Source: an uncultured Lachnospiraceae bacterium (GTDB taxonomy: Bacteria; Bacillota; Clostridia; Lachnospirales; Lachnospiraceae). From it: 5,553 nucleotides of DNA. Positions within the stretch are counted from its first letter, which is position 1. Every line of letters starts with the position of its first letter. The stretch lies in contig CALEFO010000024.1 of the NCBI GenBank assembly GCA_937877165.1, positions 1 to 5,553 on the forward strand. Direction: 5' to 3'. A model generated the notes under the pieces. It did no database searches and had not been told where the DNA came from. It was given only the letters and a program-made list of their open reading frames with translations. Positions 1 to 5,492 of this stretch are shown piece by piece. A program made the position numbers and the translations under genes.

Positions 1-24
1 GATATAAAAGTTCTAATTTTCTCT

Positions 25-52
25 TTCCATCTCACCAAATTTATGCTATAAA
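25..52 (+). promoter_or_regulatory. Candidate extended -10 promoter for the DUF2798 gene
   Basis: An extended -10 element, TGC followed by TATAAA, lies at 44-52. The best upstream partner, TTCCAT at 25-30 with a 16-nt spacer, matches the -35 consensus at only three of six positions, which is tolerable for an extended -10 promoter. Transcription would begin near 59 and give an untranslated leader of about 88 nt containing the inverted repeat at 91-140. A second -10-like hexamer, TATACT, sits at 68-73 but has no usable -35. Confidence 0.45.
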
Positions 53-70
53 CATCTCTGGCAAATTTAT
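36..70. repeat. Short direct repeat CAAATTTAT
   Basis: The 9-mer CAAATTTAT occurs at 36-44 and again at 62-70, with starts 26 bp apart. The two copies bracket the candidate -10 and transcription start. They could be half-sites for a regulator, but a 9-mer in AT-rich DNA can also recur by chance. Confidence 0.3.
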
Positions 71-90
71 ACTGGTTTTATTGGAAACGC

Positions 91-140
91 ACACTCCTTC
101 AGTGATAACGAACAACACAGTCATTTCATGGAAGGAGTGT
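91..140 (+). promoter_or_regulatory. Inverted repeat that sequesters the DUF2798 ribosome binding site
   Basis: ACACTCCTTC (91-100) is the exact reverse complement of GAAGGAGTGT (131-140). The right arm contains the complete Shine-Dalgarno sequence AAGGAG of the gene starting at 147. Past an A/G mismatch the stem can continue with four inner pairs (102-105 with 126-129, one of them G-U), leaving a loop of about 20 nt. In RNA this would occlude the ribosome binding site, so translation would depend on opening the hairpin by a ligand, temperature, a protein, a small RNA or upstream translation. The 30-nt gap between arms suits an RNA structure better than a dimer operator. The pairing is seen directly; the regulatory role is inferred, and it resembles no riboswitch class I recognise. 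Confidence 0.6.
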
Positions 141-146
141 TTTTCT

Positions 147-626
147 ATGCCCAAAACAAAGCTTGAGAATTTTGTATTTACTGTAATCATGGCCTTCATC
201 ATGGTGTACGCAATGATCTGCTATAACATTGCACTGAATCTTGGAGGAATGCAGGACGCCATCTTCGGAATGGCTTTTGGCGAATTAAGGATCATGTGGC
301 CGATTGCCATTCTTCTGGAGCTGTTTGTTATGGAAAAGCCGGTCATGGCGCTGACCGCAAGAATTACCGATTCGTCAATGCCGTTTATCTGGATTCTGCT
401 GATCCGCTGCTCTCTGACCGTATGCCTGATGTGTCCGGCCATGAGCTTGGCCGCAACAATTCTTTTTAAGAACTGGAGAGAAGCTGGTCTTATTTCCACC
501 TGGTTGGAAACCGCCGCACTGAACTTCCCGATGGCTCTTGCCTGGCAGATTTTCTTCGGAGGTCCGCTTGGCAGACTGTGCTTCCGCGTATTGTTCCGAA
601 GAGGCGAAGAGAAGGCAGTGGCATAA
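147..626 (+). CDS. DUF2798 family integral membrane protein
   Basis: This 159-residue, very hydrophobic protein has four likely membrane segments, at about 9-30, 50-70, 78-106 and 121-148. They form two similar two-helix halves, as expected of Firmicutes proteins with a duplicated DUF2798 domain. Recognisable family features are the N-terminal MPKTKLENFVFT, the segment MVYAMICYNIALN, GELRIMWPIA, and near the C-terminus ALNFPMALAWQIFFGGPLGR. The function of the family is not established, and a membrane or transport-associated role is only a guess. I chose the ATG at 147 because GAAGGAG at 131-137 lies nine bases upstream and homology-like sequence begins there. An in-frame TTG at 81 would add 22 residues without hydrophobic or conserved character. 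The gene stands alone, with its own promoter candidate, a structured leader and a terminator directly after the stop. Confidence 0.88.
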   Translation: MPKTKLENFVFTVIMAFIMVYAMICYNIALNLGGMQDAIFGMAFGELRIMWPIAILLELFVMEKPVMALTARITDSSMPFIWILLIRCSLTVCLMCPAMSLAATILFKNWREAGLISTWLETAALNFPMALAWQIFFGGPLGRLCFRVLFRRGEEKAVA

Positions 627-636
627 TCGTCAAGGC

Positions 637-677
637 AAAGGCGTCTGTGGACAGAGTCCACAGGCGCCTTTTGTTTT
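637..677 (+). terminator. Rho-independent terminator after the DUF2798 gene
   Basis: Positions 637-652 pair with 656-671 to make a 16-bp stem with one G-U wobble (644 with 664) and the tight loop AGA. The stem runs straight into TTTTGTTTT (669-677). It starts ten bases after the DUF2798 stop and lies between two convergent genes. On the minus strand the wobble becomes an A-C mismatch and the tail is only CTTTGCCTT. It may therefore also stop the hydrolase transcript, but it is clearly better suited to the plus strand. Confidence 0.9.
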
Positions 678-704
678 GCAGAATCGCTAAGAACAGCTTC
701 CGGA

Positions 705-1781
705 TCAGCTCTCGGAAGAAGCCCCCATAAAGGGCGGGCTGGCCAGAAAGGAAAGGATCCGTTCTACATAGCCCCTCAGAATCTTATCCGGACTGGAATA
801 GATTTCATGCCTGGTTCCGGGGACGACCACATATTCGCAATGCGTTGCCTTTCCCTTTCCCCGTATTTTCTCCGCGAAGCGCTTCAAAGCCGTCAGTGAC
901 ACATACTGATCGCTCTCCGACTGGAAAATCAGAATTGGCGGCGTAATCCTCTTCCTCCCGCTGCTCTGCAGGTAGAGACTCATCCGGATCGCAGAGAGAA
1001 GCCACCCGTAGGAGGCGGCATTCATCTGGAGCTCCGGTCTCCTTCTCCGGATTTCCTGATATCGTGCAAAGCGCGGCTCCGACGAGGACGCACTGTCTTC
1101 AAAGCTCTCCTTTCCGTCGTAGGGCTGCTGTCCTGCAACATACCTCTCCCCTTTTCCGAAAAGGCACATACCCTGCGCAATCAGCGCGGCAAGCGGCCAC
1201 GGAACGTTCCCCGTCAGGGGGCGGATCATCGGAGAGCTCAGAATGACATGAGAAAACAGTTCCGGCTCAAAGGCCGCCGCGCAGGCTCCGATTCCGCCTC
1301 CCATGGAATGCGCATACAAGGACAGCGGAAGGTTCGGATGCTCTTCCCTGACCTTCCGGCACAGAGCCAGGAGATCGCACACATAGCGCTTCCACGTATC
1401 GACATGCACAAGCGACGGGTCCTGCGTCAGCCGGTAGCTCCTGCCGTGTCCCATATGCTCCGGCACGTACACGTGGTATCCTGCCTGCAGGAAATAGTAA
1501 ACCAGCTCATCGTATTTCGGCGTGCTCTCCGTAAAGCCGTGGCTGATGACCAGCACGCCCTGCGGATCGTCCGCCGTGTAGCACATGACATGAAGACACT
1601 CCTCGCCGGCTGCAGCGTCGCTCCACCTCCCGGCTTGTTCTTCCGGGCCGCTGCAACTGCCTTTCTTCCCTAAGCCGCCTTGTGCCACAGAGAAAAATCT
1701 CTCGCTCCGCCGCTTTTCCAGATACGGCTCCGCCTCCCGCTTCATTTCTTCCTTATAATTTGCTTCCGCGATCCATCTCAT
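705..1781 (-). CDS. Alpha/beta hydrolase, monoacylglycerol lipase / lysophospholipase-like (Hydrolase_4, serine aminopeptidase S33 type)
   Basis: This 358-residue cytoplasmic serine hydrolase has all the expected motifs. VISHGFTES (78-86) supplies the oxyanion-hole HG. The nucleophile elbow AHSMGG has Ser159. The acid is probably Asp291 in QSESDQYVS, and the histidine His325 is in GTRHEIY. PEHMGHGRS (108-115) and HVILSSPM (178-185) are typical of bacterial lysophospholipase and monoglyceride lipase relatives, so an ester of a fatty or other acyl group is the likely substrate; which one cannot be read. A Gly/Ser/Ala-rich stretch at about 35-60 lengthens the N-terminus, and 210-255 is a probable cap or lid. 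The ATG overlaps the symporter stop as ATGA, and GGAG (1790-1793) lies eight bases upstream, so translational coupling is expected. No signal peptide is visible. Confidence 0.88.
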   Translation of the reverse strand: MRWIAEANYKEEMKREAEPYLEKRRSERFFSVAQGGLGKKGSCSGPEEQAGRWSDAAAGEECLHVMCYTADDPQGVLVISHGFTESTPKYDELVYYFLQAGYHVYVPEHMGHGRSYRLTQDPSLVHVDTWKRYVCDLLALCRKVREEHPNLPLSLYAHSMGGGIGACAAAFEPELFSHVILSSPMIRPLTGNVPWPLAALIAQGMCLFGKGERYVAGQQPYDGKESFEDSASSSEPRFARYQEIRRRRPELQMNAASYGWLLSAIRMSLYLQSSGRKRITPPILIFQSESDQYVSLTALKRFAEKIRGKGKATHCEYVVVPGTRHEIYSSPDKILRGYVERILSFLASPPFMGASSES

Positions 1782-3154
1782 GCCGCCTGCTCCGCCTTCT
1801 GCCCATTCTCAATAATCCCGTTAATCTTCTGTTCGTTGTAGAAGATCAGCAGCACTGCACCGATTCCGCAGAATACCGCCGCGCCGAAGGCCGCGATCCG
1901 GTAGCCGGTTCCTGCCTTCGTGCCAATTGTCGAAACCGCTGTGAAAATCAGCATGGAGAGGCTCTGCCCCAGCTTAAATGCAAAGGTCCTCGCCGCGAAG
2001 AACATCCCCTCCCGGTTGCTGCCGGACGTAATGGAGTCGCTCTGCGCGATATCCGCCACCATGGCCTGCGGCAGGATCCCGAAAATTGCCATGGGCAGCG
2101 CCGCGAAAATCATCAGAACAAAGCCCTGCGCGGTCTCCGGAAGGAACGGAATTTTGCCCATAAAGCCGGTATAGAAAAAGGCGATGCTGAACAGAACGAA
2201 TGCAAAAAGGAGCATCCGTTTTTTGCCGAATTTCGGTGTCAGCTTATTGACCGGAAGATAAAACAGCACAGACAGTGCCGTCATCCCCACGAAATACAGC
2301 GTGGTCATGGTTTCCGGAAGCTTCAGAAGGCTGGTGACGAAAAATGGCAGTCCCGTCTGGAACATCGTAAGCGCAATCCAGTAGAAAATATCCGAGCCGA
2401 CGAATTTCCGGAATTCTCCGTTGCGGAAGGTCGCTGCCAGGGAACGGAATGCGGATTCCTGCACCGGCACCGTGTTCACATATTCCTTCTCGCGGATGCA
2501 GAAAACCGGAATCAGCATGCAGATCCAGGCCGCTGCCGCCATCAGAGTGAAGGTCAGCCGGATCGCGCCGATTCTCCCGAACGCCGGGATGAAGGCTCCC
2601 CAGATGGTCGGCGCCAGGTAGGCCACCGCCGTTCCCGCGATGAAGGTGAACGAGATCGCCGTCGAAATGTTCAGACGCTCCTGCTGCGTGTGGCCGAGCT
2701 CGGAAATCAGTGCGTTGTACGGCGTGCAGTATGCTGTAATGCAAAGATAATACGCGAGTACCATCACCAGAAGAAAGGCTGCATTGATCCAGCTTTTCTG
2801 GTTCACCGGCGACCAGAATACCAGCACGGTCGAGAGAGCCAGCGGAAGGGACGCCCACTTCAGAAACGGGATTCTGCGTCCGTTTTTCGAAGTGCAGCGG
2901 TCCGACATGGAGGCAATCATGGGATCCGTAAACGCGTCAAAAATTCTGCCGAGCGCCGTAATGCCGCCGATCACGGTAATGATTCCGAGGACAGCCAGCC
3001 CCTGCGGGATGAACACGGTCTGCCCCTGCCCGATCGCTGTCTCGTCCGGCTGATAGAAATACACCAGCCAGTTGGAGATGATTCCGGAGAGCATCGCCCA
3101 GCCGAACTGCCCCGCGGCAAACTGCCATATTTTACCTGTCGTCATTTTCTTCAT
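1778..3154 (-). CDS. GPH-family sugar:cation symporter (MelB-like, MFS_2)
   Basis: This 458-residue membrane protein has the length and roughly twelve-helix pattern of the glycoside-pentoside-hexuronide:cation symporters. The diagnostic motif GRIFDAFTDPMIASMSDR is at 69-86. By family alignment Asp73 and Asp77 correspond to the MelB cation-site aspartates Asp55 and Asp59. NGRRIPF follows at 91-97 and TPYNALISELG at 144-154. It should import a glycoside or similar solute with Na+ or H+; the substrate is not readable. I chose the ATG at 3154 because GGGGG (3163-3167) lies eight bases upstream and the conserved N-terminus starts there. The in-frame ATG at 3256 would add 34 polar residues and has no ribosome binding site. 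It overlaps the hydrolase start by four bases and lies 177 bp downstream of tetR on the same strand. Confidence 0.92.
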   Translation of the reverse strand: MKKMTTGKIWQFAAGQFGWAMLSGIISNWLVYFYQPDETAIGQGQTVFIPQGLAVLGIITVIGGITALGRIFDAFTDPMIASMSDRCTSKNGRRIPFLKWASLPLALSTVLVFWSPVNQKSWINAAFLLVMVLAYYLCITAYCTPYNALISELGHTQQERLNISTAISFTFIAGTAVAYLAPTIWGAFIPAFGRIGAIRLTFTLMAAAAWICMLIPVFCIREKEYVNTVPVQESAFRSLAATFRNGEFRKFVGSDIFYWIALTMFQTGLPFFVTSLLKLPETMTTLYFVGMTALSVLFYLPVNKLTPKFGKKRMLLFAFVLFSIAFFYTGFMGKIPFLPETAQGFVLMIFAALPMAIFGILPQAMVADIAQSDSITSGSNREGMFFAARTFAFKLGQSLSMLIFTAVSTIGTKAGTGYRIAAFGAAVFCGIGAVLLIFYNEQKINGIIENGQKAEQAA

Positions 3155-3181
3155 TGTGCTTTCCCCCTTTGCATTTTCCTT

Positions 3182-3209
3182 TGCTTCTATCCCCTTTTCC
3201 TTAGAAGCA
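3182..3209. promoter_or_regulatory. Perfect 8-bp inverted repeat in the symporter leader
   Basis: TGCTTCTA (3182-3189) and TAGAAGCA (3202-3209) are exact reverse complements separated by 12 bases. On the transcribed minus strand the loop reads AGGAAAAGGGGA, a Shine-Dalgarno-like purine run held about 15 nt upstream of the true GGGGG site. It may be a 28-bp operator or an RNA hairpin acting on symporter translation. It shares no sequence with the palindrome in front of tetR, so the same regulator need not bind both. Confidence 0.45.
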
Positions 3210-3230
3210 CTGCTCTGTCTGCGGCCCTGC

Positions 3231-3272
3231 AAAAAACTTAGATACTTCATCGACATTTACTCAATGAAATCT
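3231..3272 (-). other. Weak terminator-like or operator-like inverted repeat between tetR and symporter
   Basis: Read on the minus strand, AGATTTCAT (3272-3264) can pair with ATGAA-GT-ATCT (3250-3240), giving nine base pairs with a two-base bulge and a 13-nt loop. AAG and six Ts follow (3236-3231). The stem is AT-rich, so it would be a leaky terminator at most, damping rather than stopping transcription from tetR into the symporter. The core TTCAT-N13-ATGAA could equally be a protein-binding site. I see no convincing promoter in this 177-bp gap. Confidence 0.3.
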
Positions 3273-3331
3273 CGCAGCCTGCGGCTTCTCCGCACCTTCT
3301 TGCGAAGCCCCGAACCCGCCGCATCAGACAA

Positions 3332-4003
3332 TTAAGCCTGTAATCCCTGCAGGATGATTCCCAGCATGACCTGCACCTGGCGCTCCCCGTCGACTTCCTG
3401 ATCCGAGGAAAGAATGTCGCCATTCGCGGCCAGTTTCTCCATCAGCGACAGCACCGTGTGCATCATGGAGAAATATGTCTCATCGACCGTTCCGGTCAAC
3501 CGCAGGCTTTTGTCTTTCTTTCCCCTCTCCAGAATGCCTGCAACGCCCGGTTTCAGCTTCAGAATTCCGCCTTCATAATCGGACAGCCGCTCCTTCGAAA
3601 TCTCATATTTCTTCACGAAGACGTCAAACTCCTGCAGAAACTTCAAGAACGGCTTCTGTTCCCGGAAAATATCCCCGAAAACGCTAAGCAGCCTCCGCAG
3701 TTCCTGTGCACCGCTCCCGGCGCCTGGACCAAGGCGCCCCAGGTATTCCTCCGAAACCTGCTCCCAGTAAGCCTCCGCCGTCGCGATCACCAGTTCAATC
3801 TTTGTCGGGAAATAACGATACACCGTCGCCACGCCGACCCCGGCGCAGTTCGCAATCTCTTCCATGGAGGCATCTTCCACACAGCTTCGCCGAAACAGCT
3901 CCATCGCCCCTGCGATAATTCTTGCCCGCTTCTCCTGCGCCTTACGCACTCTTGCAGGAGATGTCTTCTCCGCTTTCCCAGTCATCTTCCTGTCATCCTC
4001 CAT
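3332..4003 (-). CDS. TetR/AcrR-family transcriptional regulator
   Basis: This 223-residue protein has a TetR_N DNA-binding domain at about 24-72. It includes RIIAGAMELF (helix 1) and the helix-turn-helix SMEEIANCAGVGVATVYRYF at 46-65, the family signature. The rest (about 80-223) is a helical ligand-binding and dimerisation domain of no recognised subfamily. The gene is the first of a tetR-symporter-hydrolase series on one strand and probably represses it, with release by the transported compound or a metabolite. A perfect palindrome at 4027-4045, 24 bp before the start, is its likely operator. The ATG at 4003 has AGGGG (4009-4013) five bases upstream. Met7 (3985) is a possible alternative, with GGAGG about 11 bases before it. 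The leading 23 residues are charged and poorly conserved in such proteins. Confidence 0.93.
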   Translation of the reverse strand: MEDDRKMTGKAEKTSPARVRKAQEKRARIIAGAMELFRRSCVEDASMEEIANCAGVGVATVYRYFPTKIELVIATAEAYWEQVSEEYLGRLGPGAGSGAQELRRLLSVFGDIFREQKPFLKFLQEFDVFVKKYEISKERLSDYEGGILKLKPGVAGILERGKKDKSLRLTGTVDETYFSMMHTVLSLMEKLAANGDILSSDQEVDGERQVQVMLGIILQGLQA

Positions 4004-4026
4004 CGCTTCCCCTGATGTTTTTCTTT

Positions 4027-4045
4027 ATGATAGTGATACTATCAT
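4027..4045. promoter_or_regulatory. Probable TetR operator, perfect palindrome
   Basis: ATGATAGT (4027-4034) and ACTATCAT (4038-4045) are exact reverse complements around a 3-bp centre, GAT. Size, symmetry and the GATAGT/ACTATC arms are typical of TetR-family operators in Firmicutes. It overlaps the -10 of the nearer candidate tetR promoter and sits 24 bp before the tetR start, so autorepression, by promoter occlusion or by road-blocking the upstream promoter, is expected. Confidence 0.75.
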
Positions 4046-4064
4046 TTTTATATATAACACACAA
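4036..4064 (-). promoter_or_regulatory. Candidate tetR promoter P2 overlapping the operator
   Basis: On the minus strand TTGTGT (4064-4059) is followed by a 17-nt spacer and TAGTAT (4041-4036), preceded by an extended -10 TGA at 4044-4042. Start of transcription would be near 4029. The -35 matches three and the -10 four of six consensus positions. The -10 lies inside the palindrome, which is the arrangement expected of an autorepressed tetR gene. Confidence 0.4.
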
Positions 4065-4085
4065 TAGTTTTATCTGTAATTTGTT

Positions 4086-4114
4086 TTTATATGGAGCATT
4101 TTACATTTTGACAA
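4086..4114 (-). promoter_or_regulatory. Candidate tetR promoter P1, near consensus
   Basis: On the minus strand TTGTCA (4114-4109) and TATAAA (4091-4086) are separated by exactly 17 nt, each hexamer matching consensus at five of six positions. Transcription would start near 4079, giving a 75-nt leader with the palindrome 34-52 nt downstream of the start. By consensus score this is the best promoter in the window, and it could drive the whole tetR-symporter-hydrolase series. Confidence 0.6.
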
Positions 4115-4152
4115 TTCCCACAGAACCAGAAACAGACGCGGAGACGGAGAAC

Positions 4153-4272
4153 GCTATGAGACAGTTTCCGCGGAATCGCAAAACCGTTCACTGCTATGAA
4201 ACAGTTTTTGAAGAATTGTAAAACTGTTCGTTGCTATGAAACAATTTTTGAAATATACTAAAACTGTTCGAT
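4153..4272. repeat. Three tandem 40-bp repeats with alternating half-sites
   Basis: Units at 4153-4192, 4193-4232 and 4233-4272 all begin GCTATGA and align without gaps. Units 2 and 3 are close to each other; unit 1 is more diverged and more GC-rich. Each unit holds an inverted pair. In unit 2 AACAGTTTT (4200-4208) faces AAAACTGTT (4220-4228) perfectly, while units 1 and 3 have imperfect versions. Over the array half-sites begin at 4160, 4180, 4200, 4220, 4240 and 4260, exactly 20 bp apart and alternating in orientation. This suggests cooperative binding on nearly one face of the helix, or a series of hairpins. It ends 32 bp before the ATPase start. There are no unique spacers, so it is not a CRISPR array. 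Confidence 0.85.
4231..4259 (+). promoter_or_regulatory. Candidate ATPase promoter inside repeat unit 3
   Basis: TTGCTA (4231-4236) and TATACT (4254-4259) are 17 nt apart and match consensus at four and five of six positions. Transcription would start near 4266, leaving a leader of about 39 nt that includes the ribosome binding site. The -10 hexamer exists only in the third repeat, since units 1 and 2 have different bases there, so only the gene-proximal repeat is a promoter. Half-sites at 4240 and 4260 lie on or next to the -10 element, so anything binding the array should affect initiation. Confidence 0.5.
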
Positions 4273-4304
4273 AGAGAACCTATGTCTTGCCAGAGGAAAC
4301 ACCC

Positions 4305-5492
4305 ATGATAAAGAGAGAGCATTACCTTTCAAAAATCCGTGAATTTTATGACAGCGATCTGATCAAAGTGATTACGGGAATCCGCCGCTGCGGGAAATCT
4401 GTTATCAAAGATCAGATTATTGAAGAGATCCGGCAACAGAACAAGCCGGTTATTTCATTGAATTTTGAAGAGCGTGCCATTTCTTCTGAAATTTCTAATG
4501 CAGATGAGTTGGAGGCGTACATCACACAGAAACTGTCTCCCAATGCCAAAACCTATGTATTTCTGGATGAGGTGCAGCTCGTTGAGGATTGGAATCTCGC
4601 CTGTCGTTCTCTTCGTTTGAAAAATCTCTCGCTTTTTATCACAGGAAGCAATTCCAAGCTTTTGTCACGTGAATTTACAAAAGAGCTGTCCGGGCGATAT
4701 GTTGCTTTTTGTATTCGTCCCTTTGTATATAAGGAATTATCGGCTTATGCGGCAGAACTCGGAAAAGAATATTCCATCGAAGATTATCTCATCTATGGAG
4801 GATTCCCAAAAATTCTGGAATTTGACACCAGGGCCGCAATGCTCCAATATCTGAATGATCTGGATGAACAGATCATCATGAACGACATCATGAACCGCTA
4901 TAACATCCGTAAAAAAGAGATTTTCCGGATGCTGACCAACTATATTCTGATTTCCAATGCACGAATTTTCAGTGCCAATGCAACGCAGCGTTTTCTGAAG
5001 GGTCAAAATATTATCTGCTCCGTCTCTACGATCATGCGATATGTCGATTATCTGAAGGAGGCATACGCGATTCGAGGCATTTCCCAGTATTCGACACTGG
5101 CAAAACGCGAACTGAAATATTTCGACAAAATTTATGATGAAGATGTGGCATTTAACTCCATTCGACAGCGCAATGGCCGTTTTGACATCACACATAACAT
5201 GGAGAACATCATTTATAACGAACTGATTTATATGGGTTACGACCTGTCCGTATTCAACAAAGCCGGCCGTGAAATTGATTTTCTGGCCGAAAAAGAGGGA
5301 AAGCAATACCTGATCCAGGTGGCGTACACCATCGCCGATGAGAGCACCTATAACCGCGAGTTTGCTCTGTTCAATCAGTTGGATCAGTCGATGCAAAAAA
5401 TCATCATCACCAATGATAATATCGACTATTCCACCAGTACTGTTCGGCATATTCCCTTCCGGGAATTCCTGATGCTGGAAGATCTTCAGTGA
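4305..5492 (+). CDS. AAA_14 / DUF4143 family ATPase
   Basis: This 395-residue protein has the two-domain plan of a large, poorly understood family of prokaryotic ATPases. The N-terminal AAA_14 domain carries Walker A GIRRCGKS (25-32), Walker B YVFLDE (84-89, Asp88/Glu89), a sensor-like ITGSNS (112-117), LSGR (128-131) and YGGFP (164-168). The C-terminal DUF4143 domain spans about 195-395, with the end motif REIDF (322-326) and YLIQVAY (335-341). That motif resembles a PD-(D/E)XK nuclease core but has Gln338-Val instead of Glu-x-Lys, so nuclease activity is doubtful. No membrane segment or signal peptide is present. The cellular role is unknown. I chose ATG 4305 because AGAGGA (4292-4297) precedes it at proper spacing; an in-frame TTG at 4287 would add six residues. 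The gene is plainly more AT-rich than the tetR operon beside it, which hints at separate acquisition. Confidence 0.9.
   Translation: MIKREHYLSKIREFYDSDLIKVITGIRRCGKSVIKDQIIEEIRQQNKPVISLNFEERAISSEISNADELEAYITQKLSPNAKTYVFLDEVQLVEDWNLACRSLRLKNLSLFITGSNSKLLSREFTKELSGRYVAFCIRPFVYKELSAYAAELGKEYSIEDYLIYGGFPKILEFDTRAAMLQYLNDLDEQIIMNDIMNRYNIRKKEIFRMLTNYILISNARIFSANATQRFLKGQNIICSVSTIMRYVDYLKEAYAIRGISQYSTLAKRELKYFDKIYDEDVAFNSIRQRNGRFDITHNMENIIYNELIYMGYDLSVFNKAGREIDFLAEKEGKQYLIQVAYTIADESTYNREFALFNQLDQSMQKIIITNDNIDYSTSTVRHIPFREFLMLEDLQ

Noticed and set aside
81..146. N-terminal extension of the DUF2798 protein from a TTG at 81
   Set aside because: There is no ribosome site before it, the extra residues are polar and unlike the family, and ATG 147 has a proper GAAGGAG.
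1682..3241. Long plus-strand open frame of 519 codons opposite the symporter
   Set aside because: Its product is dominated by Arg, His, Gln and Glu without domain motifs, and it lies exactly antisense to a clear GPH symporter. Long antisense frames are common opposite GC-rich genes.
3458..4015. Plus-strand open frame of 185 codons opposite tetR
   Set aside because: It is antisense to an unambiguous TetR gene, has low-complexity Arg/His/Pro/Leu composition, and has no ribosome site.
4108..4113. Perfect plus-strand TTGACA as a -35 for the ATPase
   Set aside because: No -10-like hexamer occurs 15-19 nt downstream. The same bases serve better as the minus-strand TTGTCA of tetR promoter P1.
4153..4272. 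CRISPR array
   Set aside because: The 40-bp units abut directly, without unique spacers, and no cas gene is in view.
4287..4304. TTG start of the ATPase six codons upstream of the ATG
   Set aside because: AGAGGA at 4292-4297 fits only the ATG at 4305, and family proteins begin near MIKREHYL.
4737..5450. Minus-strand open frame of 237 codons opposite the ATPase
   Set aside because: It is antisense to a gene with intact Walker motifs, has no recognisable family and has no ribosome site.
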